The position numbers were made by a program, and so were the translations under genes. Source: Otis tarda (Eukaryota > Chordata > Aves > Otidiformes > Otididae). From it: a DNA stretch of 64,000 bases. The stretch lies in contig CM048553.1 in the NCBI GenBank assembly GCA_026413225.1, positions 129,212,190 through 129,276,189 on the forward strand. Direction: 5' to 3'. Under the pieces are notes generated by a model. The model saw only the letters and a program-made list of their open reading frames with translations, searched no databases and was not told where the DNA came from. Shown here piece by piece: positions 49,141-62,380 of the stretch (positions within the stretch are counted from its first letter, which is position 1; the number at the start of each line of letters is the position of its first letter).

Positions 49141-52100
49141 GGAAGAAGTCTCGCTCTGTGAGTTGTGCCAAGCAATGCTGAGTGAGAGGGCAGGGAAGGA
49201 GGAAGAAATAAAAGAGCAGTCCTACTGCAGGGTGAGGGCCTGGAAGGAGTGTAGCTGTGTTAGCATTGTTAGCAGTGGGTTTTTTTGACACTTCTTTTTG
49301 TAAGTGATGCTGCCAAAGGAAACATTTGTGAGCGAAAAAGATGAAAGAGCTGTTGAAGGCAGTACCAATTGATGCCCAAGTTGACACCATCACTCCTCCA
49401 AGCAGCTTGGTGGGATCTTTAAAAATCAAACCCGGCCTAGATTCACATTTGTGGCTAGCCTTCCAAGCAGCATAGTATCCTCAGTACCGCACTGGGACCT
49501 CACCAGAACTTGAGGGAAGTTTCGGACACAGGGATCATCAAGCCAAATTAAGAGAAGGGAGGATCTTGCTTCCTTATTGTTACAGGAAACTTCCTCCTGT
49601 TTCACCTTTGGAAAGTACAAATTTAGTTGTTTTATGGTGTACAACGCATTTAGTCCAGTGGTATATAAATATATACTCAGTGTAGACACATTCCTGAGAA
49701 TTTTCAGCCATGATGTCAAAATTTCAAATGGAGCATTCATAGCAATGTAAATATAAAGGACCTTGCCTTTATCTACCAGGCACCACTTACCCACACACTG
49801 CTTTAGACCATTATAGCTGTGACAGTACAACTAATAGAACATTTTAATTCAGAGAAGGCAATTTATTCTCCCCATGACAACCCATCTTTGGTCAAACTTT
49901 CACAGGAAACTTAGCTTGATACAGGCATCAATATTTCAGGACAAACAATTAAAGTTTTGGCAAACAGCAGAAAACTGTGTCTTTTAACAGAAAGTTTTAC
50001 CTAATTTTAAATCAAGACAATGTTATCTACCACAGTTTTATAAGCATTTCAAATAGGAACACAGTATCACAGTCCACACAGTAGGGAAAAAAAAAAAGAA
50101 AAAAAAAGACAAAATAATTGGAAAGGTGGAAAAATTTATGCAGCAAGACTATTTTTAAAGGAGATGTCCAAATAAGCAAGCATTACTTCAAACATACCAA
50201 GATCTACACCATATGCTAGATCATGAGATACTATTTCTGTTATGAACAATATTTGATGTCTACTGAAAGGACTGAAATTCTGTTTCACATGAAAATAGAG
50301 CACAAATGTAAGAAGGAATGCCTCCAGAGCAATATTAAAAACAGTTTGGAAACATCAGCTAATTAACCTACACAGGTATCACCTTCTGAAGAGCATATCT
50401 ACCAAGAAAGGTGCTAGGGCATGGAATAAGTCCAAGATTTTCAGGGAACTCTTGTATAGGGAATGCTCATGAGCTTAGTAATGATCCCAGGTGATTAATG
50501 AGCTAAGGAGATACTGCAGCTGCTTGATATTTTCCGCTAACACATTTCAGCCACACAGCCACCAGTGAATCCGTGTTGGAAGAGGACACGCACAGCTCTG
50601 TGTGGATCACAGCAAGGCCATACGTGGTGCAGACCACCGCTTCATTTCTGTGTTCAGCTGTGTTGAAATGGGTATCTACCACAAAGATTCAGAGACATAC
50701 AAGAAAAGCTCCTCACATCATGCTCTCTTGTCTTTTATACAAGCACTCAGCTGGGTAGGATTAATTCAATATGTTTACAATTAGTTGCATGTGTAGAAAC
50801 TCAGAACTAAACATTTCTGTCAGAGTATGTCTAGCAAAATTGAAATGTGTCATTAAAGGATTATCATTTTGCCACTTTTCTGGTAATTTTTCTGGATTCT
50901 GGAATTCTGTGGGAAAGGCAAAATCTGATGTTTCTGTGAGAGGGAACACTTCGTCCAACTTTTTCCATTGATTTTAAAATTTTCTGTTCAGTTCCTTCTT
51001 ATAAAACAAAATTAAAAATCAACATGGAAATGTAATGTTTCTATTTTCCATAATTCTGTGTTTCTCATAACCTGAAGCAATAATCTGAATCTTCTTTCTT
51101 GACAATATACTGCTCTGAGTCAGAATTAAACACACTTTTGAAGTTTTGAAATCTTTTGAAAAAATGAAATATTTTTTACACATACATTCAAATTATGTAA
51201 TGTATTATATACATGCATCTAAAATATATATATTTTGATTTAACAAATTTAAATTTAGGTTCTCCATCTTTGAGGATTATGAGAAGAAAGGTGATTTCTT
51301 TCTGTCTCCTAGCCAGGAACTGACAGGTTTACCTTTAAGACTTTGTGTTAGCAAGTCATCTGTGAATCAATCCACCCTTGGTTCTTTGAGGAGGAACAAA
51401 AGGTCTTCTGTGTCCATGCAGACCTAGACAATACCCATTCAAAGTGTCTCCTGGAGCTGCACCTAGCTCACTGAATGGGAAAGCTCCCCTTGCCACGGTT
51501 GTAGAGATGAGGAGGCTGCAAGGAGGGAACAGAAACAGCAAGGGCAGTCATATGATTAACAGGATTGGTGTGATGGGCGCAGAGAAGATGTGAGCAATAC
51601 TTCAGCTGCTAGCACAGAATAACAACCCTATGTTTCTCAATTTGACGTGGCTTTCACACTCGCCAGTTAGTCCACCCACACAGAATCTGAATACTTGGGC
51701 CAAACATTTCCAATGGTGAGTGCTCAAATTCTGTGCACCTGCCTGCGGACTCACTGTGCTTTAGATCCAGTACTCCACAAATGCTCTCCTGAGCCAAGCT
51801 TCACGTGGCCAGTGGGCACTGCAGACCTTGGTTTGGCTGGCGCAGAAGTCCTTATCCTTAAGGAGAAACTATCTTTAAAAAATGTGAACCCGTTTGCTTT
51901 GTTACAGTTCTGATGTAAATTTAAATTGCTATAAGCCAGGCACATTCAGAGCTGGAATTTCAGCACCTCACTTATCTCAAGCAAAATGTAATACTGGCAG
52001 CTAAAAAACAAACATCTGCCAATTTGAATAGACTGTAGAAATAATGTTCTGGAACATAAACACCTTCTGACAGTTTAGGGAGTCTGGGCAGAGCTGGTAG

Positions 52101-55100
52101 CGGCAACTACAGCTGAGCTGCCCAATGCCTACCATTATAAGACACTGTTTTAAGTTGTTTATAAAACTTTGCCAAGCTTTAACTGTTCAGGCTGAATTTT
52201 CCCAGACAAAGTATCTGTCTCAGGCTGACTTATTTTGGAAAGTTTCATTAAAATGGTTCAATCATTTCCAATCATTTAGACAAAAGTGCAATGTTATGTT
52301 CCTGCTAAAACGTAAATAAACTGTACAAAAGCTTTGCTGAGAAGTTCTAAGGTACTTGTGCTTTGGAATGGGAACGTCAGAACTGCCTCAGTATCCAGGA
52401 CATGCCTTTTGCCGTCCCTGTAAAAATCCAGATACATTTTGCCAGGACGCAAATTTCTTTAAAAGTTTAGTTTGTTTTGTGCTCTGTAGATGCTTGCTCA
52501 AGACTGGCAGCTGAACTCCCATGAGATCTCATTTTCGTAGAGCACAATCCCACCCTCACCCCCTCCTCCAGCATGGCTGTGGCAAACTGCATGGGGAGGG
52601 AGTTTCACCTATAACTAGGGCTTTGGTTAATTCAGGGTGTAGAGGTCAAAGCCAACAGCTTACAGTCAGCCTCAAGACAAGCCATTAGGTTTCTGTCCCA
52701 CTAAGAGGTCTGCACCAACCTCACTGGTCTCAAATGAAAAAACCCCATGCAGGGCAGGTTCACAAGCCTTTGAATCAGGTCCACTGTCAGCAGATCTCTA
52801 TTATGGAAAGACTACAAAGACATATGCAGATCAAGCCAGGCACTTTACTTATACATTGTATTACTCAAACAGATATTGGCTCTAAGGAAGAAGAGTGGAT
52901 TAGCACAGTGCTGTGCCCGAGTTGCTAAGCCCAGCATCTCTGCAGGTCATACTGGCTTGGCCCAGAAAATTGCAAATGCTGAGGCAGCTGTTTGGTTCCC
53001 TGGTCAGAGGTTGCTTGTACGTGGACAACTTGTAGTTTGAACGGAGGATTTCAAGAGTGCTTTCATGCAGCCATATGCACCTGTCTTTCACAATGTCTCT
53101 ACATATCTTGTCCTGTGGGTGAGTGTGGAAGTGACTTGGACATAGTTCTGTAAGGATATTGGGTGACCTAGAAGTTGAAAGGGTCTTTGGCTAACGCCTT
53201 TGAAACAGAAGTAGTTCAGATTAATTGTACTGCACTCCAAAGGAGACATTTTAAGTTATTCACCAGAGAGTATTTTTCCATGGCAGCGTTGAAGAAAATA
53301 ATCTCCTCTCATTTCAATGTTGAACTTGATTGAACATTTTAGGCTTTGCTAAATTATTTGTGCTTCTCTGACTTGTGATATTCTTCTTTTACAGAAGCAT
53401 CAACACAGATCTGAGGTTTTCAGTATGCAAATATGTTTCCATTCAACCACAAGTTCTTAGGTGTGGATCAGATTTGCCTAGTAGATAGATAGGTTCTGTG
53501 ATTTACTATACTGGTACCAAACTAGATGTTTTTCTGGGTTTCCTGTCAGTTTTAAAATGAATCACTATGAAATTGTTCTCCAGTTTTATTTTGAAAAAAA
53601 AAGATGACTGACACTGTTGCAATACTGTCTTGCTCTGTGTGTGAGAAAGGTTTTACCTCTATGACATCTCCCTATAGATCATAAAGAACCTCTCTAAGAT
53701 CATAAAGGTCTCTTTCTAAATAGCCTATAAGGCAGAAAAAACATGATCCCAATTCCTTCCTTACACGAATAATATTCCTGGACTTCTTTGAAGATCTATG
53801 CAAAGGCAATAGGAGGTCTTACCTCTTGGTTGCCACTGCTATCACCATACTACCATTCACCTGAAAAATGTTACTGCTCTAGTGATTTACAAGACAGGAA
53901 AAATGTGGATTTATTGTGTGAATCATAGCTCTGCTGTAATGGTAGTTCTCTAGTAAAAGTGTGAGATTACTTTGATGTATCATGGCACAACATGACAGGC
54001 AGTAATTTATGTCAAATGTCATTAGATATAAGAGGTCAAAGGTAAAATTTTGTCTCTGCAGTGTGTTTTACTGTTTAATTAATACCTGCTAGACAAGACA
54101 GGTAGGACCTGCAAATGTATGGCAGTGTTCTGGTCTTGTACAAAGCCAGAACTAAAATGGGTTTCAGGGACTCGTTGTAGTCACATGACCTGGACCAGTT
54201 TGAAGGTGCTGTTTAGAGTCGTCACTTGCTTCAGCATCCACTCATGTAAGCAAATCACGCCCTGTAGAGTGCTGACGAGCTTCATTTACCTAAGTTCATA
54301 TAATTACAGATTTTTGGTACTGATTGCTGGTTTGAAGTTGGTATTCACAGGGAGAAGAATCAAAGAGGGAAAAAGAGGAGAAAAAGATCAGCTAACTGAC
54401 TCACAACTGAATCGCAAGCTAGGCGTAAGGGGACAGAGATATCTCTGTGTGTTAGTTTTTCTCTAGTGAGCTGAAGAGCCAGAGATGTATATAAGGAATG
54501 GAAACTCTTTATAGATCATTCCAAAGAAAACCAACATGGGAGAGAATATCATCAGCCTCTTCCTTAGGTGGATCCTTTGCCAAATCCCACATGGATGTAA
54601 GCAGCCTGGGAAAAGGTGGATGCATTCTGCCGCTTAAAGAAGATAAAAACTTTAGAAGACCTGGCTATAATACAGTCTCTGTGCTGCAAATGACTGAGGA
54701 CAGGGTGCGTGCAGGATTCACATGAGCTGCTGGGATCAACAGCTTCTGTGAAGCCTTTGCCAATGTCTTAAAAAGAAAACCTGGTTGTGGTGCAGAGGCA
54801 TCCCTTACTCTGATCTGCTTTGTGTTGTGCAGCTGGAGCCCAAGCCAAGCCTTTGAAAGCAGAACTACCAGGTTTGTAAAAATTCAACATCAGCATTATA
54901 GGGAAAAAAAAACTGAAGTATTTGCTTTGCAGAGTTGTGCAGATCAGGACCCCATCACCTGAAAGACAGCTTATCCCTGGAGGAAAAGATACCAAGTGGT
55001 TGGCTTTTTAGCCTAACACCACAGCCCAGTACACGGCCTTTTGCGAGATTGCATATAATCACTGTTCTCTCAAAGGGGACCACAAGGTTTAGAACCTGCT

Positions 55101-58100
55101 TGGTCTACCCAGACATGACACGGACATGACCCAGACACGGCCAATCTCTGCTGCTTCTGCTTCAAGTTAGGTACCCAATACTCAAGACATTCTTTCAAAA
55201 GATGAACTGGCATTTTCCTGGATATAGGAGAATGGTGGGAAAGTCACTGCAACTTTAAAATGATTGATTTTTTTTCCCAAAACAATTTTAAGTCAGACAC
55301 ACAAAGGGTCATATTGGGAACCCACAGTAAAGACACAGCAAGGACAAGCTTTTGCCTTAGGTGCACTATGTGATTGCAGGATTGCTCATTCTGCTCTCAT
55401 CATTCCTAGCAACATTTTGAGGTCTTCTTCAGCTGCAGTTTTCAACAGACAATAAAAGGTACTTTTACAGTCTCTAATTAAAAAAAAAAAAAATTGAGAT
55501 ACGTGTTCATTTGAAGCAGTTACTTTAGCCTTCCCCCACTCACCAAAGTGCTTAAGCACATGTTTGGAGTTCAATAGCTTCATGTTAAGCGCAGGCTTCA
55601 GTGCATTTGTGGAATTGAAGCCTTATAACTTAAGCGTAGTACCAAGTTTTAAATCTGTCTGATATGCAAGTAGAATAGACATATCAAAGAAAACTGCAAT
55701 AAGTGCACAGGATAAGCACCAACCAGAAACTGAGATTTTATAGATATTGATTGAAAAGAAAAAAAGCAAAGTTGTTTCTTAAAAGTTAGGCACAGTAAAG
55801 TCAAGAGTAAGCTATAAAATATCAAGTTCCTAGCAGCTAAGCCCTTTATTTTTCATGGCTACATTGACAGAAAAAAAAAAAAAAAGAAAGAAGAAATACA
55901 CTGGCATATTTCTTCTGAGCAACAAGAAATGTGTTCCATCCCCCAGAGCCCAAATTCACTGGTGAGGGACTGGCAAACTGAAGGAACCAATACTAACCAG
56001 AGAGAGCATGCAGACTTGTGATAAACGGTTTCATAAATGACTGAATGGGTGAAATATTTATCCAAATTTTAATATCCCATGTCCTTACAAAAGCATTTTA
56101 CTTTACAGAAAGAAAACAAAAGTAACTATCTTAATAAAACTGTTGTGCATGTAGAAAACAAGCACATATTTTAAAAATGAGTGTTGTATTTAGACTTAAA
56201 TAAGGAATGGAAGTAAAACATATTTTTATACCTCATACATACCTCTTCTAATGCTGAATGCTAATTAATATATGTGAGTTTATCAGAATACTAATTAGTA
56301 ATAGTGAGAGAAAAAAAAAGAGAAGAAAAACAGAATGTTTGGAGATAACACAGAAATCAGACAGACAGAAGACAAATGTTATCTAAGTAACATGCCACCA
56401 GGGGGAAAGCTACCAACGAGTGTTGTATATTTTCGAATTTCCTGTCTTTAATACACTTGATTTCTCAATCCGAGTGTAATTAAACTACTTCATACTGTTT
56501 TCCCTTTCTTTTAGAAATGAAAAAGAAAAAGAAAAGAAAAAAAAAGGACCAATTAAGTTTGTGGAGCTTGTAAATCACTTGCGAATCCAAGTAGAATTAC
56601 TCAAAAACCTCACATGACAAATTTTCCTGACTGAAAACTCTTCATCAAATTATCAGAAAACTGAGTAATCCACCCTCTTCTCATTTTTTCCACATTCAGT
56701 ATATCCCCACATTTTCTTACCAGTTGCACTAAACTTTACCAAATCAGCCCTTTTGTCTGACAATACATTTTCAAGATATAATTGTTAAATTCTGTGGTTA
56801 TGTTTTGTTTTCTGCTATTTTTTTTATTTTTGTAGATATGAATCAATTAAAATCCAGTTTATTATTCTTTTATTCTGAGAAAACACAACTTCCATTACTT
56901 ATTGCTAGCTTTCAACAATCATATTTCATCATAAATACACTTTTTTTTCCTGAATATCAGCCAATGATTAGGTATATTTTCCCTGATCTATACACAGTGA
57001 ATTTACTTATTGTCATTATTAAATAGCATTTCACTTTTGTCCTAAATTCAGAGTTTTGGTGCAGCGGAGTTTAAATCTGGAAGTTACAACAGCAAGAAAA
57101 AAGTCATTCAGACACATGAAATGTCAAAATTACAGATTATTCTTGCAAAAGAGATGACTTATTACAAGTTCTCACTGTTCCTCATGCAGCAGCAGCCAAA
57201 ATAATCCATGATAGAAAATAGATGAATAGGAATAATTTTTTACTGATCCTTTTCATTTTAGCTATTAGGTAAGGATTTTCCAAAATGAATGAAGCCATTG
57301 TCAACTTGCCCTTATATTTCTGGGTTGTTTGGGGTTTTTTATTTGATTTTTGGAAGGTTGTTAGTAAAGGTTGGAGAGAGAAGCAGTGCTTGGGATGAAA
57401 ACACATAGCTTTCAAAAACAGGAGAACAATCTGCTCATATACAAACATAGTGGGTCGTTTCCTTAAGAATAAAGGTATAATAAAACAAACACAACAAAGA
57501 AATTGTTGTTCACCTATGAGAATGCCACCCACTAAGTCAATCAAGCAGCTCTACCTGGCATGGATCTGACTCCCTGACAATCTGGCCCTGTGTCAAAAGG
57601 ATAACCTTGGTAAAAAATCTAAACTCTATCCTCCACGGTGCATGAACATATACAAATCAGCTATTTACAGATGTTCGAGGAAGTCAGTGACAACGTCCTG
57701 AAAAGGTAGGGTTTAAGTCTCGCCAGGTGGAATTTCTAAACAGCTACTTGGACAAATTCTTGAGAGCAGTTGGAGCTTGTCTGCACCACCCAAGTGGCAT
57801 CTGTGGTCACAAATCAGCCAAATATTGTTGGTTAGGAGCCCTCTGCTGCTAAAAAGAACCACTTTCTTGGCATTTCCACATCCCTGCCAGGTAATTGTTC
57901 CCCTTCCAACGTGCAGCCTGAATGGGGGAGTGCTGCCATAGAGCCATTTTGTCAGTTGCAAGCAGGTATTTGTAGCATTGACCAGTCTTAGGTCTGGGAC
58001 TGGCCTTCATAAAACCTTGGCTGTCTGATCTCCTCCCCTCACTCTGGAAACTGTGAAGCAGAGCACTGCATGATGCAGAAGACACTGTCAACCATCGTAC

Positions 58101-59987
58101 CTTCATCATCTCTGCTAGAGGTATCTGTAAAGGATAATTCCTGGTCATGTCAGTCTTATCCAGAAGCAGAATTTCCAGAGGGGTAAAAGCAGGGGGACAA
58201 AAACCACTCTTGTATCGCAGAAGCTTTCAAGGCATGGGACTGGATGGCAAGGGGACCCATTTCATAATTTAAAAAAATTGTCGGCACAAACTTTTGAAAC
58301 TTTTTTTTTCCCAAGTGCTCCAAGGTCTCCATTAATTTGATTCAAGCTTACTAGAAATTGTTTGTGGGGTTGATATAAGGACGTTAAAAATCAACTCAAA
58401 CAATTGAACAACTAGAACAGTTAGATTAGCATAAGGCTGAAATTTAGCTTTAAAGACTGGGCAGTACTCACTTATATGCCATTTTACAAACACGAGCCTG
58501 GACAGTTCTGACCTAATTCTGCGGAGCAGAATACCTATGCTGCACTAGTATCTTTGCAAATAACAGGGATCAACTCTCAATTTTACAGGGGCTTACACAT
58601 CTCCATCCAATTTATAAACCTACCTGCATGCTTGAATTTTCAATAAATGGTGTATATTAAAAAGCAGAGAGCATTGAGAGCAGGTATGATTTCTTGTCCT
58701 CTTTTGCCCTTCAGATCTTGGAGGGTCTTTCACATTGGGCTTTATTGTGACATGCAATGGTAAAAATTAGGTAGAAGCAAAGCAGTCAAGGTCTGGCAAT
58801 ATTGACTATTGATCCAGCTGTACAGAATCAGATTACTTGGAAAACAACCCTTCAATTTTTCACTCCAGTGACGCTGCAGGGCAGTTGCTTTTAGGATCAT
58901 TACCCTTGTCTGTAAAACAGAGGAATGTGAGAACGTGTCTGAGTAAATTCTGAACCCATTTGAACTTTGTGGGTTTGAAACTTAGTCCTAGAGTCAAATC
59001 ATTGCTTTCCATGAACACATCACCTCCACAGCTAACCAGGGCATTCACACCAAGACTGTGGTTTAGCTGATCCATAAATCATCCATAAATCACCATAATG
59101 CTGTAATGAGTGTACTGAGAAATACCCGCGTTGCCAACACCTTATCACATATGAGAGTTGCTTTAAGGTAGGAAAATCCAGAAGGCACATGCTTCCTTAT
59201 TACACTAATTGGCAAAGAAATTAATGTCACTGATGTGCTAGCAAGGGAAGCCAGAACCCTGTATCCTTAGCAAGGCAGCTCTGTGGTGAAGCATAAAGAC
59301 ACGCAGTGTTGGACAGCAGGAGCTTTAACCTTAGGAGCAGAAGCCGAACAGAAAACAGCCACAGGCCAGCTGGTGTACAACCTGCCTGCACTCATGGATT
59401 TCCCTTTCATTTTTGTGTCCCACAGTCTTCTAGACAAGGCAGAAAGGTCTCATGCAAAGGTAACGTTAAAGGTAAGAGTGGCCTTAACCCATGAAAAGTG
59501 CAAGGCCCAAGTAGCAAGAATGTAGGCAGACCAGACATGCAGCAATGACAAGAATAACAAGCAAGTTAAGTTGTGGGGACATTTTGATTGATGAAAGTTA
59601 GATGAGGAAGATTTTCTCCAAACATTTTTTCTTCCTTTTTTTTTCGTATCTAATTGCTGTTAACTTCACCCCTGCAATTACACAGTCCTTTCCCTTTGCT
59701 CTTTAAAGATAATAATGAGATGTTGCTTTTTTTTTAGGATTAGTGCCATCTCTGAGAACTCAGCCTCCTATATCTCAGCAAATCAGATCACCCAACTCTG
59801 GCTTTCACTGGACATTTCATTTTAGGAGATTTTTTGAAGAGGACATCAACACAAAAGGGATACTCTTGAAATAGATACCTTAAAATAGAGAAATAAATAT
59901 TATAAAATATATTGAAATAAAACTGAAATTGATAAAGTTGAGGAGGCATAGCCGTGCATTGTAAAAGGCACCAACAGGCAAAAAGAT
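49141..59987. other. Unique non-coding DNA, repeat-poor
   Basis: About 10.8 kb where I recognise no CR1 copy, gene or RNA. It contains an interrupted A-run at 50085-50108, a 16-base AT palindrome at 51221-51236, a direct repeat GATCATAAAG at 53677 and 53698, A-runs near 55481 and 55870, and an A/G-rich tract at 56514-56548. Open frames reach 134 codons (49426-49830, minus) and have no recognisable domains. The lack of repeats over this length is itself notable. Confidence 0.55.
56514..56548. repeat. A-rich low-complexity tract
   Basis: Interrupted A-run of GAAAAAGAAAAAGAAAAG type, all purine apart from one T. Confidence 0.85.
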
Positions 59988-60037
59988 AGAGATATCTTTT
60001 ATATCTCTTTATATCCTTCCTAAGTCTAGGAAGGATA
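59988..60037. other. Two adjacent perfect hairpins
   Basis: Hairpin 1: AGAGATAT (59988-59995), loop CTTTT, ATATCTCT (60001-60008), an 8-base stem. Hairpin 2: TATCCTTCCTA (60012-60022), loop AGTC, TAGGAAGGATA (60027-60037), an 11-base perfect stem. Only three bases separate them. Function unknown. Confidence 0.7.
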
Positions 60038-61487
60038 CTTGATGGAACTGAAACTTGGACAAGATCTCAGTCTCAGTAGACAAATGGGTTTATGACAGAA
60101 AGCAAGGCACTATTCTGAGACTAAGCTGGCTTAACTTCTGAAGAATGTAACAAAAAAGACTAAAGAAAGAAAACCAAAAAGGAAGGAAAAAAGGAGGGGA
60201 GAAAAAAAAAAAGAGTGACAAAAGAAAGCAAGCTTCACAAATGGAGAAAGTCTGTCTCAGACAGCAAAACAGTTCTTAAAATTAAACAAGGAAATATTTC
60301 AATTGTCTTCCCAGTCTCAGGTATACTGAACACGTGGAATTTCCTCAGAGGAAAGAATGAATGGCTGTCAAGATACGAATTCTGGCTCAAAAAGTTGTTG
60401 TTTTAGACCAGGGACTGCTGGAAGGTGGGAAGGTATGTCAGACAACGATCCCTGTGTTCACCCTATTTATTATATGCCTTCCCTAAAGCATTTGCTACTA
60501 ACCACTCTCAGAGACAGATTACTAGACAATGCAGACCTTCAGTTTGACCCTTTGCTGCACCTCTTAGCTTTTAAGACCAAAAAGTGATGCATGAAATAAA
60601 CCCAAGGAGCAAGGATTTAAACACAAGTGGCCATAGTGTCTAGATATTTGGATCTATTAAGAACTGTGTGATCAAAAGCCAAATCCCTGCTGAGGATCGA
60701 AAATTGATGAGACTAGTCCAGACATAGGGCTCTAATTCAGCTCGGCTTTCACACCACAAGCTGTAAAGTAATTTACCACCGAAGAAACCCACATATTTGT
60801 ATCGCATTAGCAGAAATTTCCCATGAATAAAACAAAGGATTTTATTTTGTAACTTTCCTTCAAACATAAGAAGTCTCAGAGTAGTCTCCCGTTCCCCATA
60901 AAATGAAGAACAAAGATTAATTTTCAATTTATGCAGTAATTTTTACAGTCGAGCGTAACAAACAAGGTAACAGATTTTCCAGATGGCCAGAGCTCCGGAG
61001 GCACTATTTCCAGGAGTAGGCTGCCCTCTCTTGTACAGAGGGAGATCTACACCTGTACGCAGTGCTTCAGACTTAAAAATACATGAGAGGCTGCTGTGCT
61101 CTGTACAGGAGAAGGGGAGGTGTAAAATGTCCATTCTCACACCATAACTGATTGAATGAGGCTATAGCGTTATTATGTAAAGCTGAGCCTGTTAGTTATT
61201 AATATATTCATGAGGTTTTTAGAAAATATTTCATTTCAGGCATTTCATCTCTACAGGTTCACCAGGATTCTTTAAATCTTGAAAAAAAAATATTATTTCT
61301 TAAAAAAAATTCTTTAAATTTTGTCATAAAGGTAAAACTTTTCCCAATCAGTTGGACATAGCGAACAAACAGGGTACACTAAGAGTTTTCTGTACTAGCA
61401 ATAATTTCTGTAGCTCTTCACTTTATGTTGGAAAAGGTGAATTCTTAGGGATCACATCGAACAGTCTTTCCTCTCTGCATGATGTAT
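60038..61487. other. Unique non-coding DNA
   Basis: Purine-rich, A-rich tract at about 60165-60215. The rest is AT-rich with no recognised repeat or gene. Confidence 0.6.
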
Positions 61488-61534
61488 TATTTCTTATATC
61501 TATTTCTTATATCTCCTCCTCAGTTAACTGAGGA
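61488..61534. repeat. 13-base tandem duplication followed by an 18-base palindrome
   Basis: TATTTCTTATATC at 61488-61500 is repeated exactly at 61501-61513. Four bases later TCCTCAGTTAACTGAGGA (61517-61534) is a perfect palindrome centred on GTTAAC. Confidence 0.85.
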
Positions 61535-61607
61535 AACAATAGTTTCCTGGCTATTGACCCAAGGTGCTCCTATCCTCCTTAATTTCATCCTAAAAACTGG
61601 TAGATTG
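61535..61607. other. Short non-coding spacer
   Basis: Unique sequence up to the CR1 5' truncation point. Confidence 0.6.
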
Positions 61608-62380
61608 ACTGAATGGGAGGTTTAACAAGGCCAAGTGCCAGGTCCTGCACTTTGGTCAAAACAACTCCAAGCAATGCTACAGGCTTGGGGAAGAGTGACT
61701 GGAAAGCTGCCCAGCGGAAAGGGTCCTGGGGGTACTGGTCAACAGCCAGCAGTGTGCCCAGGTGGCCAAGAAGGCCAAGAGCATCCTGGTTTGTATCAGG
61801 AACAGTGTGGCCAGCAGGAGTAGGGAAGTGATCGTGCCCCTGTACTCGGCACTGGTGAGGCCACACCTGAAATATTGTGTTCAGTTTTGGGCCCCTCAGT
61901 ACAAGAAGGACACTGAGGTGCTGCAGCATGTCCAGAGAAGGGCAACGAAGCTGGTGAGGGGTCTGGAGCACAAGTCTTATGAAGAGCGGCTGGGGGAACT
62001 GGGATTGTTTGTCTGGAGAAGATGAGGCTGAGGGGAGATCTTATCTCTGCAACTACCTGAAAGGAAGCGACAGGGAGGCTGATGTTTGTCTCTTCTCCCA
62101 AGTAACTAGCAATAGGACAAGAGGAACTGGCCTCAAGTTGCATCAGCAGAGGTTTAGATTGGATATTAGGAAAAATTTCTAAGAAAAGACTGGTCAAGCA
62201 TTGGAACAGGCTGCCCAGGGAAGTGGTGGAGTCACCATCCCTGGAGGTGTTCAAAGAATGTCTAGACATGGCACTTCAGGACATGGTTTAGTAGGCATGG
62301 TGGTGTTGGGTTGACAGTTGGACTTGATAATCTTAAGGTCTTTTCCAACCTTAATGATTCTATGATTCTAATCTATGATT
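61608..62380 (+). mobile_element. CR1 LINE, 5'-truncated 3' fragment (younger copy)
   Basis: Starts abruptly at GGTTTAACAAGGCCAAGTGC and carries the C-terminal third of ORF2. The main frame is open at 61762-62025 with [51 protein letters not shown] and LGELGLF. Compared with the remembered avian consensus, about a dozen bases are missing near 61750 (between CAACAGCC and AGCAGTGTGCC). A deletion at the FSLEKRR segment shifts the frame into a stop near 62023. The remainder (FRLDIRKNF at 62153-62179, [10 protein letters not shown]-like, SPSLEVF-like) is readable in other frames. It ends with TTTTCCAACCTTAATGATTC and ATTCTA-type tails. This 3' end differs from the tail of the 20301-21024 copy, so it belongs to another CR1 subfamily. 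Confidence 0.95.

Noticed and set aside
49426-49830. 134-codon minus-strand frame
   Set aside because: Length is within chance expectation and the product has no recognisable domain.
61585-61971. 128-codon minus-strand open frame
   Set aside because: Also antisense to the CR1 copy, without independent coding signal.
61796-62269. 157-codon minus-strand open frame
   Set aside because: It is antisense to the CR1 copy at 61608-62380; the plus-strand homology explains the region.
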